A stretch of 8,120 nucleotides of DNA from Candidatus Nitrosopumilus sp. (GCA_030637455.1 DAOWGL010000138.1:1-8120), one strand, 5' to 3'. Positions 1 through 7,258 are shown, counted from the first letter of the stretch. Numbers and translations are program-made. Notes: generated by a model from the letters alone, not told the origin.

Positions 1-1132
1 AAAGAACTGGGATGATGTTCCAGACAATGTCAAAGCTACATTTGACAAACTTGGAATTCCAGAAGCTGAAAAGAAATTCTTAGCTGGCGTTGGTGCACAA
101 TATGAGTCTGAAGTTGTATATCACAGTCTAAGAGAAGATTTAGCAAAACAAGGTGTTCTCTTTTTAGATACTGATGCAGCTCTTATTGAACATCCAGAGT
201 TATTCAGAAAATACTTTGGTAAAATTATTCCTCCAGAGGATAACAAATTTGCAGCATTGAATAGTGCCGTATGGAGTGGTGGCTCTTTCATCTATGTTCC
301 ACCAGGTGTTCATATTGACATGCCTCTACAAGCATACTTTAGAATTAACGCAGAAAACATTGGTCAGTTTGAAAGAACATTGATTATTGTTGATGAAGGT
401 GCAGAAGTTCATTACATTGAAGGTTGCACTGCTCCTGTCTATTCTTCAGAATCACTACACTCTGCAGTTGTAGAATTAGTTGCACTCAAAGATGCAAAAC
501 TAAGATACACTACAATTCAAAATTGGAGTTCTGATGTTTACAATCTTGTAACAAAACGTGCATATGCACATGAAGGTGCAACTGTTGAATGGATCGATGG
601 AAACATTGGTAGTAAATTAACAATGAAGTATCCTGGAGTTTATCTTATGGGTGAGAGAGCATATGGTGAAACACTATCTATTGCCTTTGCTGGCAAAGGA
701 CAACATCAAGACACAGGCGCTAAAATGGTTCATCTTGCACCAAATACCACTTCTAAAGTCACATCAAAGTCAGTAAGTAGACTTGATGGCCGTTCCACTT
801 ACAGAGGAATGTTACATGTAGCAAAAGGTGCTACTGGTGTAAAATCTACTGTAAGATGTGATGCATTACTCTTAGATGATACATCTAAAACTGATACCTA
901 TCCATACATGGAAATTAATCAAGAAGATGCAACAATTACCCACGAGGCAACTGTTGGAAAAATTGGTGATGAACAAATCTTCTATCTTATGAGTAGAGGA
1001 TTCAATGAGGAAGAAGCACTATCTCTAATTGTAAATGGTTTCATGGAACCATTCACAAAAGAATTACCGATGGAATATGCTGTTGAATTAAACAGACTCA
1101 TCAAATTAGAGATGGATGACTCAGTGGGATAA
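1..1132 (+). CDS. sufB: SufB, Fe-S cluster assembly scaffold subunit (5' end missing)
   Basis: SufB is the scaffold subunit of the cytoplasmic SufBCD complex, on which Fe-S clusters are built from sulfur supplied by SufS/SufU. The reading frame is open from base 2 and 376 residues are visible. Family members are usually about 460-495 residues, so roughly 90-120 N-terminal residues lie upstream. The visible part runs through the beta-helix core ([35 protein letters not shown]) to the typical C-terminal end SVG. The cysteine of VRCDALL (codon 857-859) aligns with E. coli Cys405 and the glutamate of [10 protein letters not shown] (codon 944-946) with Glu434, both known to matter for cluster formation. 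The EGC cysteine (codon 425-427) matches Cys254. A TTG at 257 lies inside the conserved core and is not the start. It is the first visible gene of the suf operon; sufC is probably just upstream but cannot be seen. Confidence 0.95.
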   Translation, partial: KNWDDVPDNVKATFDKLGIPEAEKKFLAGVGAQYESEVVYHSLREDLAKQGVLFLDTDAALIEHPELFRKYFGKIIPPEDNKFAALNSAVWSGGSFIYVPPGVHIDMPLQAYFRINAENIGQFERTLIIVDEGAEVHYIEGCTAPVYSSESLHSAVVELVALKDAKLRYTTIQNWSSDVYNLVTKRAYAHEGATVEWIDGNIGSKLTMKYPGVYLMGERAYGETLSIAFAGKGQHQDTGAKMVHLAPNTTSKVTSKSVSRLDGRSTYRGMLHVAKGATGVKSTVRCDALLLDDTSKTDTYPYMEINQEDATITHEATVGKIGDEQIFYLMSRGFNEEEALSLIVNGFMEPFTKELPMEYAVELNRLIKLEMDDSVG

Positions 1133-1160
1133 TCTCCACAAAATATAATTTTGATGAATC

Positions 1161-2561
1161 ATGTCACAAGCCCTTCTTTCAAAACTCAATACGACTCACA
1201 TAGATGAGATTTCTTCATCAAGAAATGAACCTGATTGGTTAAAAGATTACAGAAAAAGTTCTCTATCTATCTATGATGGTTTGGCAATTGAGTTATCTCC
1301 ACTTTACAACAAATACACTGATGCAAAAAAAATGGATCCAGAAAAAGTATCACTTTCAACATCAACAACTGCAACTGTTCCAGATTTCCTTAAAAAAAGA
1401 TTAAGCGAACTAGAAAAAGAAATTTGTATTATTCAAATTGGAACCAATATTCATAAAATAAATCTCCCTGATGATTTAAAATCTAAAGGATTAGTGATTT
1501 CTTCTATATCTGATGCAATTAAAAACAATCCTGAATTGGTAAGAAAAGCACTAGAGGCCTCTAAATCTGAAGAAGATAAATTTACAGCACTAAATAATGC
1601 TGCATTTAATTCTGGAATATTCATTCACATTCCACGTAATTTAGTATTGGACAAACCTGTTTACTTTTTGACATGTCTATCTGATGATAATCATTCTGTG
1701 ATTTCTAGAAATGTAATATTTGCAGATGAGGGTAGCAAAGCTTCAATTGTTCAAGAGTTGTATTCACCAAAAACTGAAGCACAACAAGCATATCTTGAAT
1801 TACTAAACACCAATCTTGCAGCAAATGCACAACTGGATATTACCACTTTACAAATGATGGATCAACATGCTGTAACTTTTACAACAAGACGAACTGATTT
1901 AGCACAAGATTCCAAAGTAAATTGGTATTCTGGATTGTTTGGTTCAATGTTGTCTAGATACAAAATTGAATATTTCCTTAATGGTAATGGTGCATCTTCA
2001 AATGATTCTGAAGTAATTTTTGGAAACAACGAACAATCCTTTGATATTCAAACTAACGTAAATCATGAAAGTCCATCTACCGAAGCAAGAGTAGTCGAAA
2101 AATCAATTCTAAGAAATAAATCAAAATCTCTTTTCAAAGGAATGATTAGAATTAAAGAAAATGCTGCAAAATCAAATTCATTTTTGTCTGGTCGTTCTAT
2201 TCTTTTAGACAAAGATGCAAAATCTGATGCAATTCCTGGATTAGAAATTTTTACCAACGATGTAAAGGCCACTCACTCTGCATCAGTTGCACAAATTGAT
2301 GAAGAACAAATATTCTATTTGAAAACCAGATGTCTTACTCACGCAGAAGCTGAGAGAATAATTATTGAAGGATTCTTGGAACCTCTTTCAAGAAAAATGT
2401 CAATCCAAGTCAGAGCATGGATTGCTTATCTTATTGAATCTAAATGGGAAAATAGAGAGCTTACAATTAACACTGATGAAGAACTAGCAAAGTTTGTTGA
2501 AATTGAGGAAACTCGTTACAATGAAGACTCTGAAATAGAACAACACTACAAGTATCGGTGA
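1161..2561 (+). CDS. sufD: SufD, Fe-S cluster assembly complex subunit
   Basis: SufD is the partner of SufB in the SufBC2D complex and is needed for iron acquisition and cluster assembly. This 466-residue protein has a divergent helical N-terminus (about 1-140), then the SufB/SufD beta-helix core (NNAAFNSGIFIHIP near 145-158, SRNVIFADEGSKASIV near 182-197), and the C-terminal helical part (DEEQIFYLKTR near 380-390, IIEGFLEPLS near 401-410). His372 in VKATHSASV aligns with E. coli SufD His360 at the SufB-SufD interface; the cysteine two residues before it in E. coli is Ala370 here. SufB rather than SufD is excluded because the SufB cysteine motif VRCDALL is replaced by a Cys-free SGRSILLD. An in-frame stop at 1155-1157 makes the ATG at 1161 the first possible start. 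The 28-bp gap after sufB has no clear ribosome site, only a weak TGATGA. The last 35 residues are highly acidic. Confidence 0.94.
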   Translation: MSQALLSKLNTTHIDEISSSRNEPDWLKDYRKSSLSIYDGLAIELSPLYNKYTDAKKMDPEKVSLSTSTTATVPDFLKKRLSELEKEICIIQIGTNIHKINLPDDLKSKGLVISSISDAIKNNPELVRKALEASKSEEDKFTALNNAAFNSGIFIHIPRNLVLDKPVYFLTCLSDDNHSVISRNVIFADEGSKASIVQELYSPKTEAQQAYLELLNTNLAANAQLDITTLQMMDQHAVTFTTRRTDLAQDSKVNWYSGLFGSMLSRYKIEYFLNGNGASSNDSEVIFGNNEQSFDIQTNVNHESPSTEARVVEKSILRNKSKSLFKGMIRIKENAAKSNSFLSGRSILLDKDAKSDAIPGLEIFTNDVKATHSASVAQIDEEQIFYLKTRCLTHAEAERIIIEGFLEPLSRKMSIQVRAWIAYLIESKWENRELTINTDEELAKFVEIEETRYNEDSEIEQHYKYR

Positions 2562-2563
2562 TA
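2558..2563 (+). promoter_or_regulatory. Ribosome binding site GGTGAT supporting a TTG start
   Basis: GGTGAT lies across the sufD stop codon, two bases before the TTG at 2566. It is the exact complement of the ATCACC stretch in the usual archaeal 16S 3' end. Because it matches the 3' half of a full GGAGGTGAT site, the short spacing is acceptable. It decides the start of the Rieske gene, which has no ATG near its N-terminus. Confidence 0.55.
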
Positions 2564-2565
2564 TT

Positions 2566-2874
2566 TTGACTGAATGGATTAAAGCTTGCACTTTGGAGCA
2601 GGTAAAAGAAGGGCAACTTTTTGGATTTGTATATGAAGGCAAAAAACTCCTTATCGCAAATTTAAAGGGCAAAATTCATGCTACTGATTTAATATGCACT
2701 CATGCTGATGCAGACCTTTCAACTGGATTTCTTAGTGATGAAGGAGTTCGATGTCCATTACATCTTTCTGTTTTTAATTTAGTTAATGGTGAACCGCAAA
2801 ATCTTCCTGCAGAAACTCCTCTTTCAATATATAATGTTAAAATAGACGCCAATGAAATTTACGTGGAGATTTAA
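2566..2874 (+). CDS. Rieske [2Fe-2S] ferredoxin-like protein in the suf operon
   Basis: This 102-residue soluble protein consists of a single Rieske domain. The cluster ligands are visible as Cys44-Thr-His46 and Cys63-Pro-Leu-His66 (CxH-x16-CxxH), followed by the usual aromatic in CPLHLSVF. There is no signal peptide or membrane anchor, so it is a cytoplasmic ferredoxin-type Rieske protein of the NirD/dioxygenase-ferredoxin class, not a bc1-complex subunit. The start is a TTG at 2566 with GGTGAT just upstream; no in-frame ATG or GTG is available near the N-terminus. It lies 4 bp after sufD and 3 bp before sufS. Actinobacterial suf operons also carry a small Rieske protein beside sufD. An electron-transfer role in cluster assembly is an inference from that position. 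Alternatively it could serve an unlinked oxygenase. Confidence 0.9.
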   Translation: MTEWIKACTLEQVKEGQLFGFVYEGKKLLIANLKGKIHATDLICTHADADLSTGFLSDEGVRCPLHLSVFNLVNGEPQNLPAETPLSIYNVKIDANEIYVEI

Positions 2875-2877
2875 GAC

Positions 2878-4122
2878 ATGCAAAGCACAGAGTCATTATT
2901 TGAAAATATACGAAATGATTTTCCAATTCTAAAAAGAACTGTTAGGGATAACAAGCAACTTGTTTATCTTGATAATGCATCAACTACACAAAAACCAAAT
3001 CAAGTAATTGATGCTATTACAGACTATTATAGAAATCATAATGCAAATATTCACAGAGCAGTGTATGCTCTTGCTGAAGAAGCAACTGAAGCATATGAGG
3101 CCTCAAGAGATAAAGTCGCAAATTTTGTTAACATAAAAAATCGCCAAGAAATTATTTTTGTTCGTGGTACAACTGAGGCAATTAATTTAGTTGCATATGC
3201 ATGGGGCAGACCTCACATTAATGAAGGTGATATTATTGTCACAACTGAATATGAACATCACAGTAACATTGTTCCATGGCAACTTCTCACTCAAGAGAAA
3301 CGTGCAAAATTAGAATATATTGGAATGGATGATGATGGAGAATTAATTTTAGATGATCTTGACAAATATCTTGCAACAGGCAAAGTCAAACTTGTAACTT
3401 TTAGTTTAATGTCAAATGTTCTTGGAACAATTACTAATGCTGAAAAAATTATTGAGAAATGTAAAGCGGCAGGTGTACTCACTCTAATTGATGGGGCACA
3501 AGCAGTTCCACACATGAAAGTTGACCTTGAAAAATTAGGGTGTGATTTCTTTGCATTTTCTGGGCATAAAATGCTCGGACCTACAGGAATTGGTGTCTTG
3601 TGGGTTAAAAAATCTGTTTTAGAAACTATGGTTCCATTTCATGGCGGTGGTGATATGATTAGAGAAGTTCACAAGTATGAAACTACATGGAATGATTTGC
3701 CTTACAAATTTGAAGCAGGTACTCCAAACATTGCAGATGTTGTAGGTTTGGGTGCTGCAATAGACTATCTTACTAAAATTGGAATGGACAATGTGCGAGA
3801 ACATGAAATTGAATTAACAAAATATGCTATTGAAAAATTATCTGCAGTCAAAGGACTTCATATCTATGGTACTAAAGATATTTCAAAACGTGGCGGTGTG
3901 ATTTCATTTAATTTTGCAGATGTTCATCCTCACGATGTTGCTCAAATTGTTGATGGGGAAGGAATTGCAGTTAGATCTGGCCATCATTGTGCACAAGTAT
4001 TAATGGAAAGACTAAATGTTGCAGCCACATCTCGTGCTAGCTTTTACATTTACAATACTAAACAAGACATTGATATTCTGGTAAATTCATTAAATATTGT
4101 GGCAAAGGTGTTCAAATTATGA
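2878..4122 (+). CDS. sufS: SufS, group II cysteine desulfurase
   Basis: SufS is a PLP enzyme that converts L-cysteine to alanine and leaves a persulfide on its active-site cysteine for transfer to SufU. The 414-residue length is normal for the family. Visible residues are the PLP lysine Lys231 in SGHKMLGPTG, the cofactor aspartate Asp205 in IDGAQ with Gln208, the stacking-histidine region TEYEHHSN (126-128), HGGGDMI (255-261), the catalytic Cys371 in RSGHHCAQ and the substrate arginine Arg386 in ATSRASFY. The short stretch around the catalytic cysteine marks the SufS/CsdA group rather than IscS/NifS. The ATG at 2878 is preceded by GGAG at 2865-2868, 9 bases upstream. The 3' end overlaps sufU by ATGA, with the sufU ribosome site GGTG at 4107-4110 inside the last sufS codons, which points to translational coupling. 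Confidence 0.96.
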   Translation: MQSTESLFENIRNDFPILKRTVRDNKQLVYLDNASTTQKPNQVIDAITDYYRNHNANIHRAVYALAEEATEAYEASRDKVANFVNIKNRQEIIFVRGTTEAINLVAYAWGRPHINEGDIIVTTEYEHHSNIVPWQLLTQEKRAKLEYIGMDDDGELILDDLDKYLATGKVKLVTFSLMSNVLGTITNAEKIIEKCKAAGVLTLIDGAQAVPHMKVDLEKLGCDFFAFSGHKMLGPTGIGVLWVKKSVLETMVPFHGGGDMIREVHKYETTWNDLPYKFEAGTPNIADVVGLGAAIDYLTKIGMDNVREHEIELTKYAIEKLSAVKGLHIYGTKDISKRGGVISFNFADVHPHDVAQIVDGEGIAVRSGHHCAQVLMERLNVAATSRASFYIYNTKQDIDILVNSLNIVAKVFKL

Positions 4123-4562
4123 GTGGTAATGCAGACATTTACCATGAAATGATAGTTGATTATTCAAGAAATCCAATAAACTACGGAGAAATTGAAAATC
4201 ATGATGTCACTTTTCATGATTCGAATCCGTTATGCGGCGATAGTATTGACATTGATATAAAAATCGATGAAGACAAAGTTACTGATATTAAATTCCATGG
4301 AAAAGGTTGTGCAATTTGTATGGCATGTTCTTCAGTTTTAACTGAAATTACAAAAGGAAAAAGTATTGATGAGGCAAGGGCGATTGAAAAAAATGATGTT
4401 TTGAGTGAATTAGGTCTTGAACATTTACAAGCTGTCCGAATCAAATGTGCTCTACTCTCCCTCAAAGTACTCAAATCTGCTCTTTATACCTACATTGGAA
4501 AGAATCTAAGTGATACTCAAGATGTGGATAAACTAAAAGAAGAGGCAGATAATCTGTACTAG
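4119..4562 (+). CDS. sufU: SufU/IscU-like sulfur acceptor or scaffold
   Basis: This small Fe-S assembly protein has an IscU/SufU fold and would accept persulfide sulfur from SufS. It is 147 residues long. The metal/sulfur ligands are Cys39 and Asp41 in NPLCGD, Cys64 in GKGCAIC, and Cys110 in RIKCALL. The RIKC motif and absence of the HscA-binding LPPVK motif match SufU rather than IscU. However, the Cys64-Cys110 spacing is close to that of IscU, because the roughly 16-19-residue insertion of Bacillus-type SufU is missing. Two extra cysteines (67 and 70) follow Cys64, giving CxxCxxC. The start ATG overlaps the sufS stop and is preceded by GGTG. The last 18 residues are a charged tail. The SUF context makes SufU the best name; whether it acts as a Zn-dependent sulfurtransferase or a true cluster scaffold cannot be told from sequence. 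Confidence 0.9.
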   Translation: MSGNADIYHEMIVDYSRNPINYGEIENHDVTFHDSNPLCGDSIDIDIKIDEDKVTDIKFHGKGCAICMACSSVLTEITKGKSIDEARAIEKNDVLSELGLEHLQAVRIKCALLSLKVLKSALYTYIGKNLSDTQDVDKLKEEADNLY

Positions 4563-4563
4563 T

Positions 4564-4911
4564 ATGAGTGATTTTACTCCTACAGTTCCAATTGCACTCC
4601 AAATTAGAAAAATAATATTTGAAAAATTCAATGATGTTGATAATAAATTTACAAATGATGAGATTTTTGAAATTATAAAATCCAATGGTGATCTGGATCC
4701 TTCTTGGATAATTGATGACACTGAATCCTTTTTTACAGATATTTGTGATTCTGGTCTTACAAGAAATATTGCTCAGAATTTTACTACTGTATATCTAAAA
4801 TTATTTGATCCTATTGAAAAATTTCATTGTGATGCTTGTAACAATGATGTCTATCTGGGCGCGTCAGAAGAAAGATTATGTCCAAACCCTTCTTGTAAAT
4901 CTGCTATTTAG
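4564..4911 (+). CDS. Small protein with possible winged helix and C-terminal zinc ribbon
   Basis: I do not recognise this 115-residue protein by name. Residues 8-82 look like a winged-helix fold: helix IALQIRKIIFEKF (10-22), a second helix after FTNDEIFEIIK (29-39), a third around WIIDDTESFFTDICDSG, and a strand TTVYLKLF (74-81). The C-terminus has Cys89-x2-Cys92 and Cys106-x4-Cys111, a clear zinc-ribbon pattern ending four residues before the stop. The fold assignment is by eye; the cysteine pattern is certain. It starts 1 bp after the sufU stop, so it is almost certainly co-transcribed with the suf genes. A DNA-binding regulator of the operon is possible, since no IscR/SufR homologue is visible in the window. 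The four cysteines could also bind iron or an Fe-S cluster. Its last 8 bp overlap the end of the opposing pgk gene. Confidence 0.8.
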   Translation: MSDFTPTVPIALQIRKIIFEKFNDVDNKFTNDEIFEIIKSNGDLDPSWIIDDTESFFTDICDSGLTRNIAQNFTTVYLKLFDPIEKFHCDACNNDVYLGASEERLCPNPSCKSAI

Positions 4912-6112
4912 ATTTGTATTTTATTGCAGCATCTTCTAATGCTTTAATCATTGGTAATTTTTCTCCAGTGAGATAAAGTACTAGTGCACCACCAGCTGTA
5001 CTAACATGATTAATTTTATCTGCTAATCCTTGTTGTTTTAATGCAGTAGAGAGATGTCCGCCACTTACAATAGTTGTTGCCATTGAATTTGCAACTGAAT
5101 TAAGTAGTGCTTTTGTTCCATAACTGAAATTTTCTTTTTCAAAAAATCCTGCAGGTCCACTAATAAACACAGTTCCAGCTCCTGCAATTAATTTTGAATA
5201 ATACTCTACTGTCTTTGGGCCTAAATCAAATATTTTATCTCCTTTACCCATTTCTCTTACATCCATCTCTACTCTTTCTCCGTCTTTGTCAATTGCAATA
5301 TCTACAGGTGTTGCAAAAACATCTGGATATTCCCCAATCAATGCGTGTGCCTTTGCAACTACTTCTTCCTCCCGTTTTATTCCAAGTGGTGATTTTATTC
5401 TAGCTTGAGCCCGCATGAACACATTGCCAATTAATCCAGTTAACAAAACATGATCTGCACGACCATTCTGAATCAATAATTTAATTGCCTCTAACCTGTC
5501 TGGAATTTTAGAGCCACCCAAGACAATTACGTGAGGTGCTTTGGCAACTGTCATTATTTCATCTAGGTTTCTAACTTCTCTCTCGACAATTCTTCCTGCA
5601 CATGCAGGTAGTACCTGTGGAAATCCAACTATTGATGGATGTGATCTGTGAGCACTTGGGAATGAATCTAACACACATAGATCAAATAACTTCGATAAAC
5701 GAGAAACCATGATTGTTTTAGCTGCATTTTCTGGTGTAAATTCATAATTTTCTTCTGCACACAATCGAAGATTATCTAAGAGTAAAATTTCACCATCTTC
5801 TAAATTCTTGATTGCATTTTGTGCAGCTTCCCCAATTGTATCTTCTACATATTTTATTTTTCTACCCATTAATTTTTCAAGAACTTTGGCATGCTTGTCC
5901 ATACCTGTATACTCGTTGTTTCCCACTCTTCCTTGGTGAGAACCTATGACAACTTTTGCCTCTTTTAATGACTGTAAAGTTTCAATTGCCTCTTCAATCC
6001 TTTTTGTTCCTAAAATCTCCAATGTTTCAGGATCTATGGGACAGTTCATATCCACTCTCAAAAAAACGGTTTTACCTTTTAGGTCAAAATCATCTAGCGT
6101 GAGTACCTTCAC
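4904..6112 (-). CDS. pgk: Phosphoglycerate kinase
   Basis: It catalyses reversible phosphate transfer between 1,3-bisphosphoglycerate and ADP to give 3-phosphoglycerate and ATP in the cytoplasm; in autotrophic archaea it would mainly run toward gluconeogenesis. The 402-residue length is normal. Substrate-site residues are Arg19, Asp21 and Asn23 in FLRVDMNCP, His59 and Arg62 in SHQGR, and Arg156 in SAHRSHPS. Nucleotide-domain motifs are LGGSKIPDR (Lys202), DLGPKT (297-302), SGPAGFFE (318-325) and SGGHLSTAL (350-358). The C-terminal STGGGA loop reads Ser371-Thr-Ala-Gly-Gly-Ala, a small departure. SHQGR and DNLRL are archaeal-type variants. The start is GTG at 6112; an in-frame stop at 6164-6166 and no other start codon between support it. 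The gene converges on the suf operon with an 8-bp overlap and diverges from the PAP2 gene. Confidence 0.97.
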   Translation of the reverse strand: MKVLTLDDFDLKGKTVFLRVDMNCPIDPETLEILGTKRIEEAIETLQSLKEAKVVIGSHQGRVGNNEYTGMDKHAKVLEKLMGRKIKYVEDTIGEAAQNAIKNLEDGEILLLDNLRLCAEENYEFTPENAAKTIMVSRLSKLFDLCVLDSFPSAHRSHPSIVGFPQVLPACAGRIVEREVRNLDEIMTVAKAPHVIVLGGSKIPDRLEAIKLLIQNGRADHVLLTGLIGNVFMRAQARIKSPLGIKREEEVVAKAHALIGEYPDVFATPVDIAIDKDGERVEMDVREMGKGDKIFDLGPKTVEYYSKLIAGAGTVFISGPAGFFEKENFSYGTKALLNSVANSMATTIVSGGHLSTALKQQGLADKINHVSTAGGALVLYLTGEKLPMIKALEDAAIKYKSK

Positions 6113-6249
6113 AACTTGTCTATTGTCCCCTTGGTTAAATTCTTTGAGTCGATCTGAGATATTTCATTATTTTATTTCTGAATTGCAGTTAAATTTCAAA
6201 ACTTATCTATTGACAAAAATTAAAAGACACGTGTTTGAGGTTTCGTTAA
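6113..6249. promoter_or_regulatory. Divergent promoter region between pgk and the PAP2 gene
   Basis: This 137-bp AT-rich gap separates two genes read in opposite directions, so it must hold both promoters. For the plus-strand gene, TTAAATTT at 6189-6196 is a fair archaeal TATA candidate and would give a leader of about 30 bases that includes the GAGGT ribosome site. For pgk on the minus strand, AAATAAAATAAT (about 6167-6178) or TTTAACC (about 6133-6139) are candidates; the second would imply a nearly leaderless mRNA. No RNA gene or further coding frame is seen. Confidence 0.4.
6237..6241 (+). promoter_or_regulatory. Ribosome binding site GAGGT supporting a TTG start
   Basis: GAGGT ends 8 bases before the TTG at 6250 and is a good match to the 16S anti-Shine-Dalgarno sequence. 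No ATG occurs before the first transmembrane helix, so this site fixes the PAP2 start. Confidence 0.6.
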
Positions 6250-6918
6250 TTGCAAAATTGGATTTTTGATATTCGGTCTCGTTCATTTGTTCTGCTTACA
6301 ATTTTATTTCTAATTATTACAGCCTTGGTTTATTCTGGAGTTACAGGAAATTTTGATCAAAGTATTATATTGTTTTTTTCTGAAAATGTTGGAAATGCAT
6401 CTCTTGATCTCATAATGCAATCTATCACTGAAAGTGGGGAGGCTTTGTGGATGTTAGGATTTGCAATTATGATATTGATAATTCCAAGAACCAGGAGAGT
6501 TGGAGTTACTTTGATGATTTTGATTGTAATTTCGACATTGCTTACGGGTTATGTAAAATGCGGTGTGGACCGAGATAGGCCTGATTTTGAATATGAATCT
6601 GTTCCATTCCCAGTCCCTGTAAGCAAAGATACCTTTGCCTTATTTTGTGAGGGTGGTTATGATGCCTCATACCCTTCTGGCCATGCAGCCAGGTCCATGA
6701 TATTTGCAATTATTTTGGGATATGCTCTATCTGAAAGGTTCCCACGTGGAGCATATCTAATGTTCTTGTATCCTATTTTAATTTCATTAAGCAGACTTTA
6801 TGTCTTGGAGCATTACCCCATGGATGTAATCGGTGGCACTGTAATTGGAGTTATGTTGGCTGGAGTTATGGCAAAGAGAACTAAACTTTACAAACTTTTT
6901 GATAAATCAAAAACCTAA
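6250..6918 (+). CDS. PAP2-family membrane phosphatase
   Basis: This 222-residue integral membrane protein belongs to the PAP2 (type 2 phosphatidic acid phosphatase / acid phosphatase) superfamily, which dephosphorylates lipid phosphates or polyprenyl diphosphates. All three catalytic motifs are intact: Lys103-x6-Arg110-Pro111 (KCGVDRDRP), Pro142-Ser-Gly-His145, and Ser181-Arg182-x5-His188-x3-Asp192 (SRLYVLEHYPMD). About six hydrophobic helices are visible (near 12-30, 64-79, 84-101, 147-162, 167-184 and 193-208), which fits a typical six-helix PAP2 protein with its active site at one membrane face. The start is TTG at 6250, fixed by GAGGT upstream. The substrate cannot be deduced; recycling of an isoprenoid diphosphate carrier is plausible for an archaeon. 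It ends with a lysine-rich tail and overlaps the convergent unknown gene by 12 bp. Confidence 0.93.
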   Translation: MQNWIFDIRSRSFVLLTILFLIITALVYSGVTGNFDQSIILFFSENVGNASLDLIMQSITESGEALWMLGFAIMILIIPRTRRVGVTLMILIVISTLLTGYVKCGVDRDRPDFEYESVPFPVPVSKDTFALFCEGGYDASYPSGHAARSMIFAIILGYALSERFPRGAYLMFLYPILISLSRLYVLEHYPMDVIGGTVIGVMLAGVMAKRTKLYKLFDKSKT

Positions 6919-7218
6919 TTCTGTTAAAACATCTCTGTGAATCAGAACTATTGCATAATGTTCATCATCATGATGATATGTCCAATATTTGATATCTCTA
7001 TCTTCTTTCTTTTGTCTTAACCCTGTAGTTATTCCAGTGGTAATTGTATATCCTATTCTTTTTGCAAGTTTTGATTCTTTTGGCATTAAGACTTTGTATC
7101 CTTCTTTTTTCCCCTTAAATCCCAGATTCACCATGTCTTCTACTGCACTAATTGCTTCTTTTTCACTTTTTAGATCATATGTTTTTGATATTGACAAATC
7201 TTTTGGATGAAATTCCAT
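6907..7218 (-). CDS. Conserved-looking small protein of unknown function
   Basis: I do not recognise this 103-residue protein. It is soluble and charged, with no signal peptide or membrane helix. The N-terminal half has a likely helix (SEKEAISAVEDMVNLGF, about 18-34), then a basic segment (GFKGKKEGYKVLMPKESKLAKRIGY), a Thr/Gly-rich stretch TITTGITTGLRQKK (58-71), and a His/Tyr-rich strand region ending in HYAIVLIHRDVL. There is no cysteine and no catalytic motif that I know. The ATG at 7218 has no ribosome site before it, but an AT-rich TATA-like box sits about 30 bases upstream, as expected for a leaderless or short-leader archaeal mRNA; that supports a real gene. The opposite-strand frame covering 6989-7210 is a shadow with a membrane-like but low-complexity translation. 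Its stop overlaps the PAP2 gene by 12 bp. Confidence 0.72.
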   Translation of the reverse strand: MEFHPKDLSISKTYDLKSEKEAISAVEDMVNLGFKGKKEGYKVLMPKESKLAKRIGYTITTGITTGLRQKKEDRDIKYWTYHHDDEHYAIVLIHRDVLTELGF

Positions 7219-7241
7219 GTTGTTGGTATTTTCTTTTGACT

Positions 7242-7258
7242 AATATTTTTTAAAAAAA
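7242..7258. promoter_or_regulatory. Symmetric TATA-like box, promoter of the 103-residue gene and possibly divergent
   Basis: A run of six T followed by seven A, flanked by TAATA, forms a strong AT-rich box. On the minus strand its centre is about 30 bases before the ATG at 7218, which would place transcription start a few bases before the start codon. Since the core is palindromic it could also direct plus-strand transcription toward the gene at 7357, with a leader near 80 bases. The rest of the 138-bp gap (7219-7356) shows nothing else clear. Confidence 0.45.

Noticed and set aside
257..1132. Separate short gene starting at TTG 257
   Set aside because: The frame is open to the window start and the upstream residues are SufB-like, so 257 is an internal leucine codon.
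1133..1160. Internal promoter (AAAATATAATTTT) between sufB and sufD
   Set aside because: The AT-rich box lies only about 15 bases before the sufD start, too close for an archaeal TATA box; read-through from sufB is simpler.
6227..6234. Palindrome ACACGTGT upstream of the PAP2 gene as an operator
   Set aside because: The perfect symmetry is only 8 bp and does not extend; this is expected by chance and no second copy was seen.
5946..6269. Plus-strand open frame of 107 codons across the pgk 5' end and intergenic region
   Set aside because: It is antisense to well-conserved pgk codons, its translation is Ser/Phe-rich shadow sequence, and it runs through the divergent promoter region.
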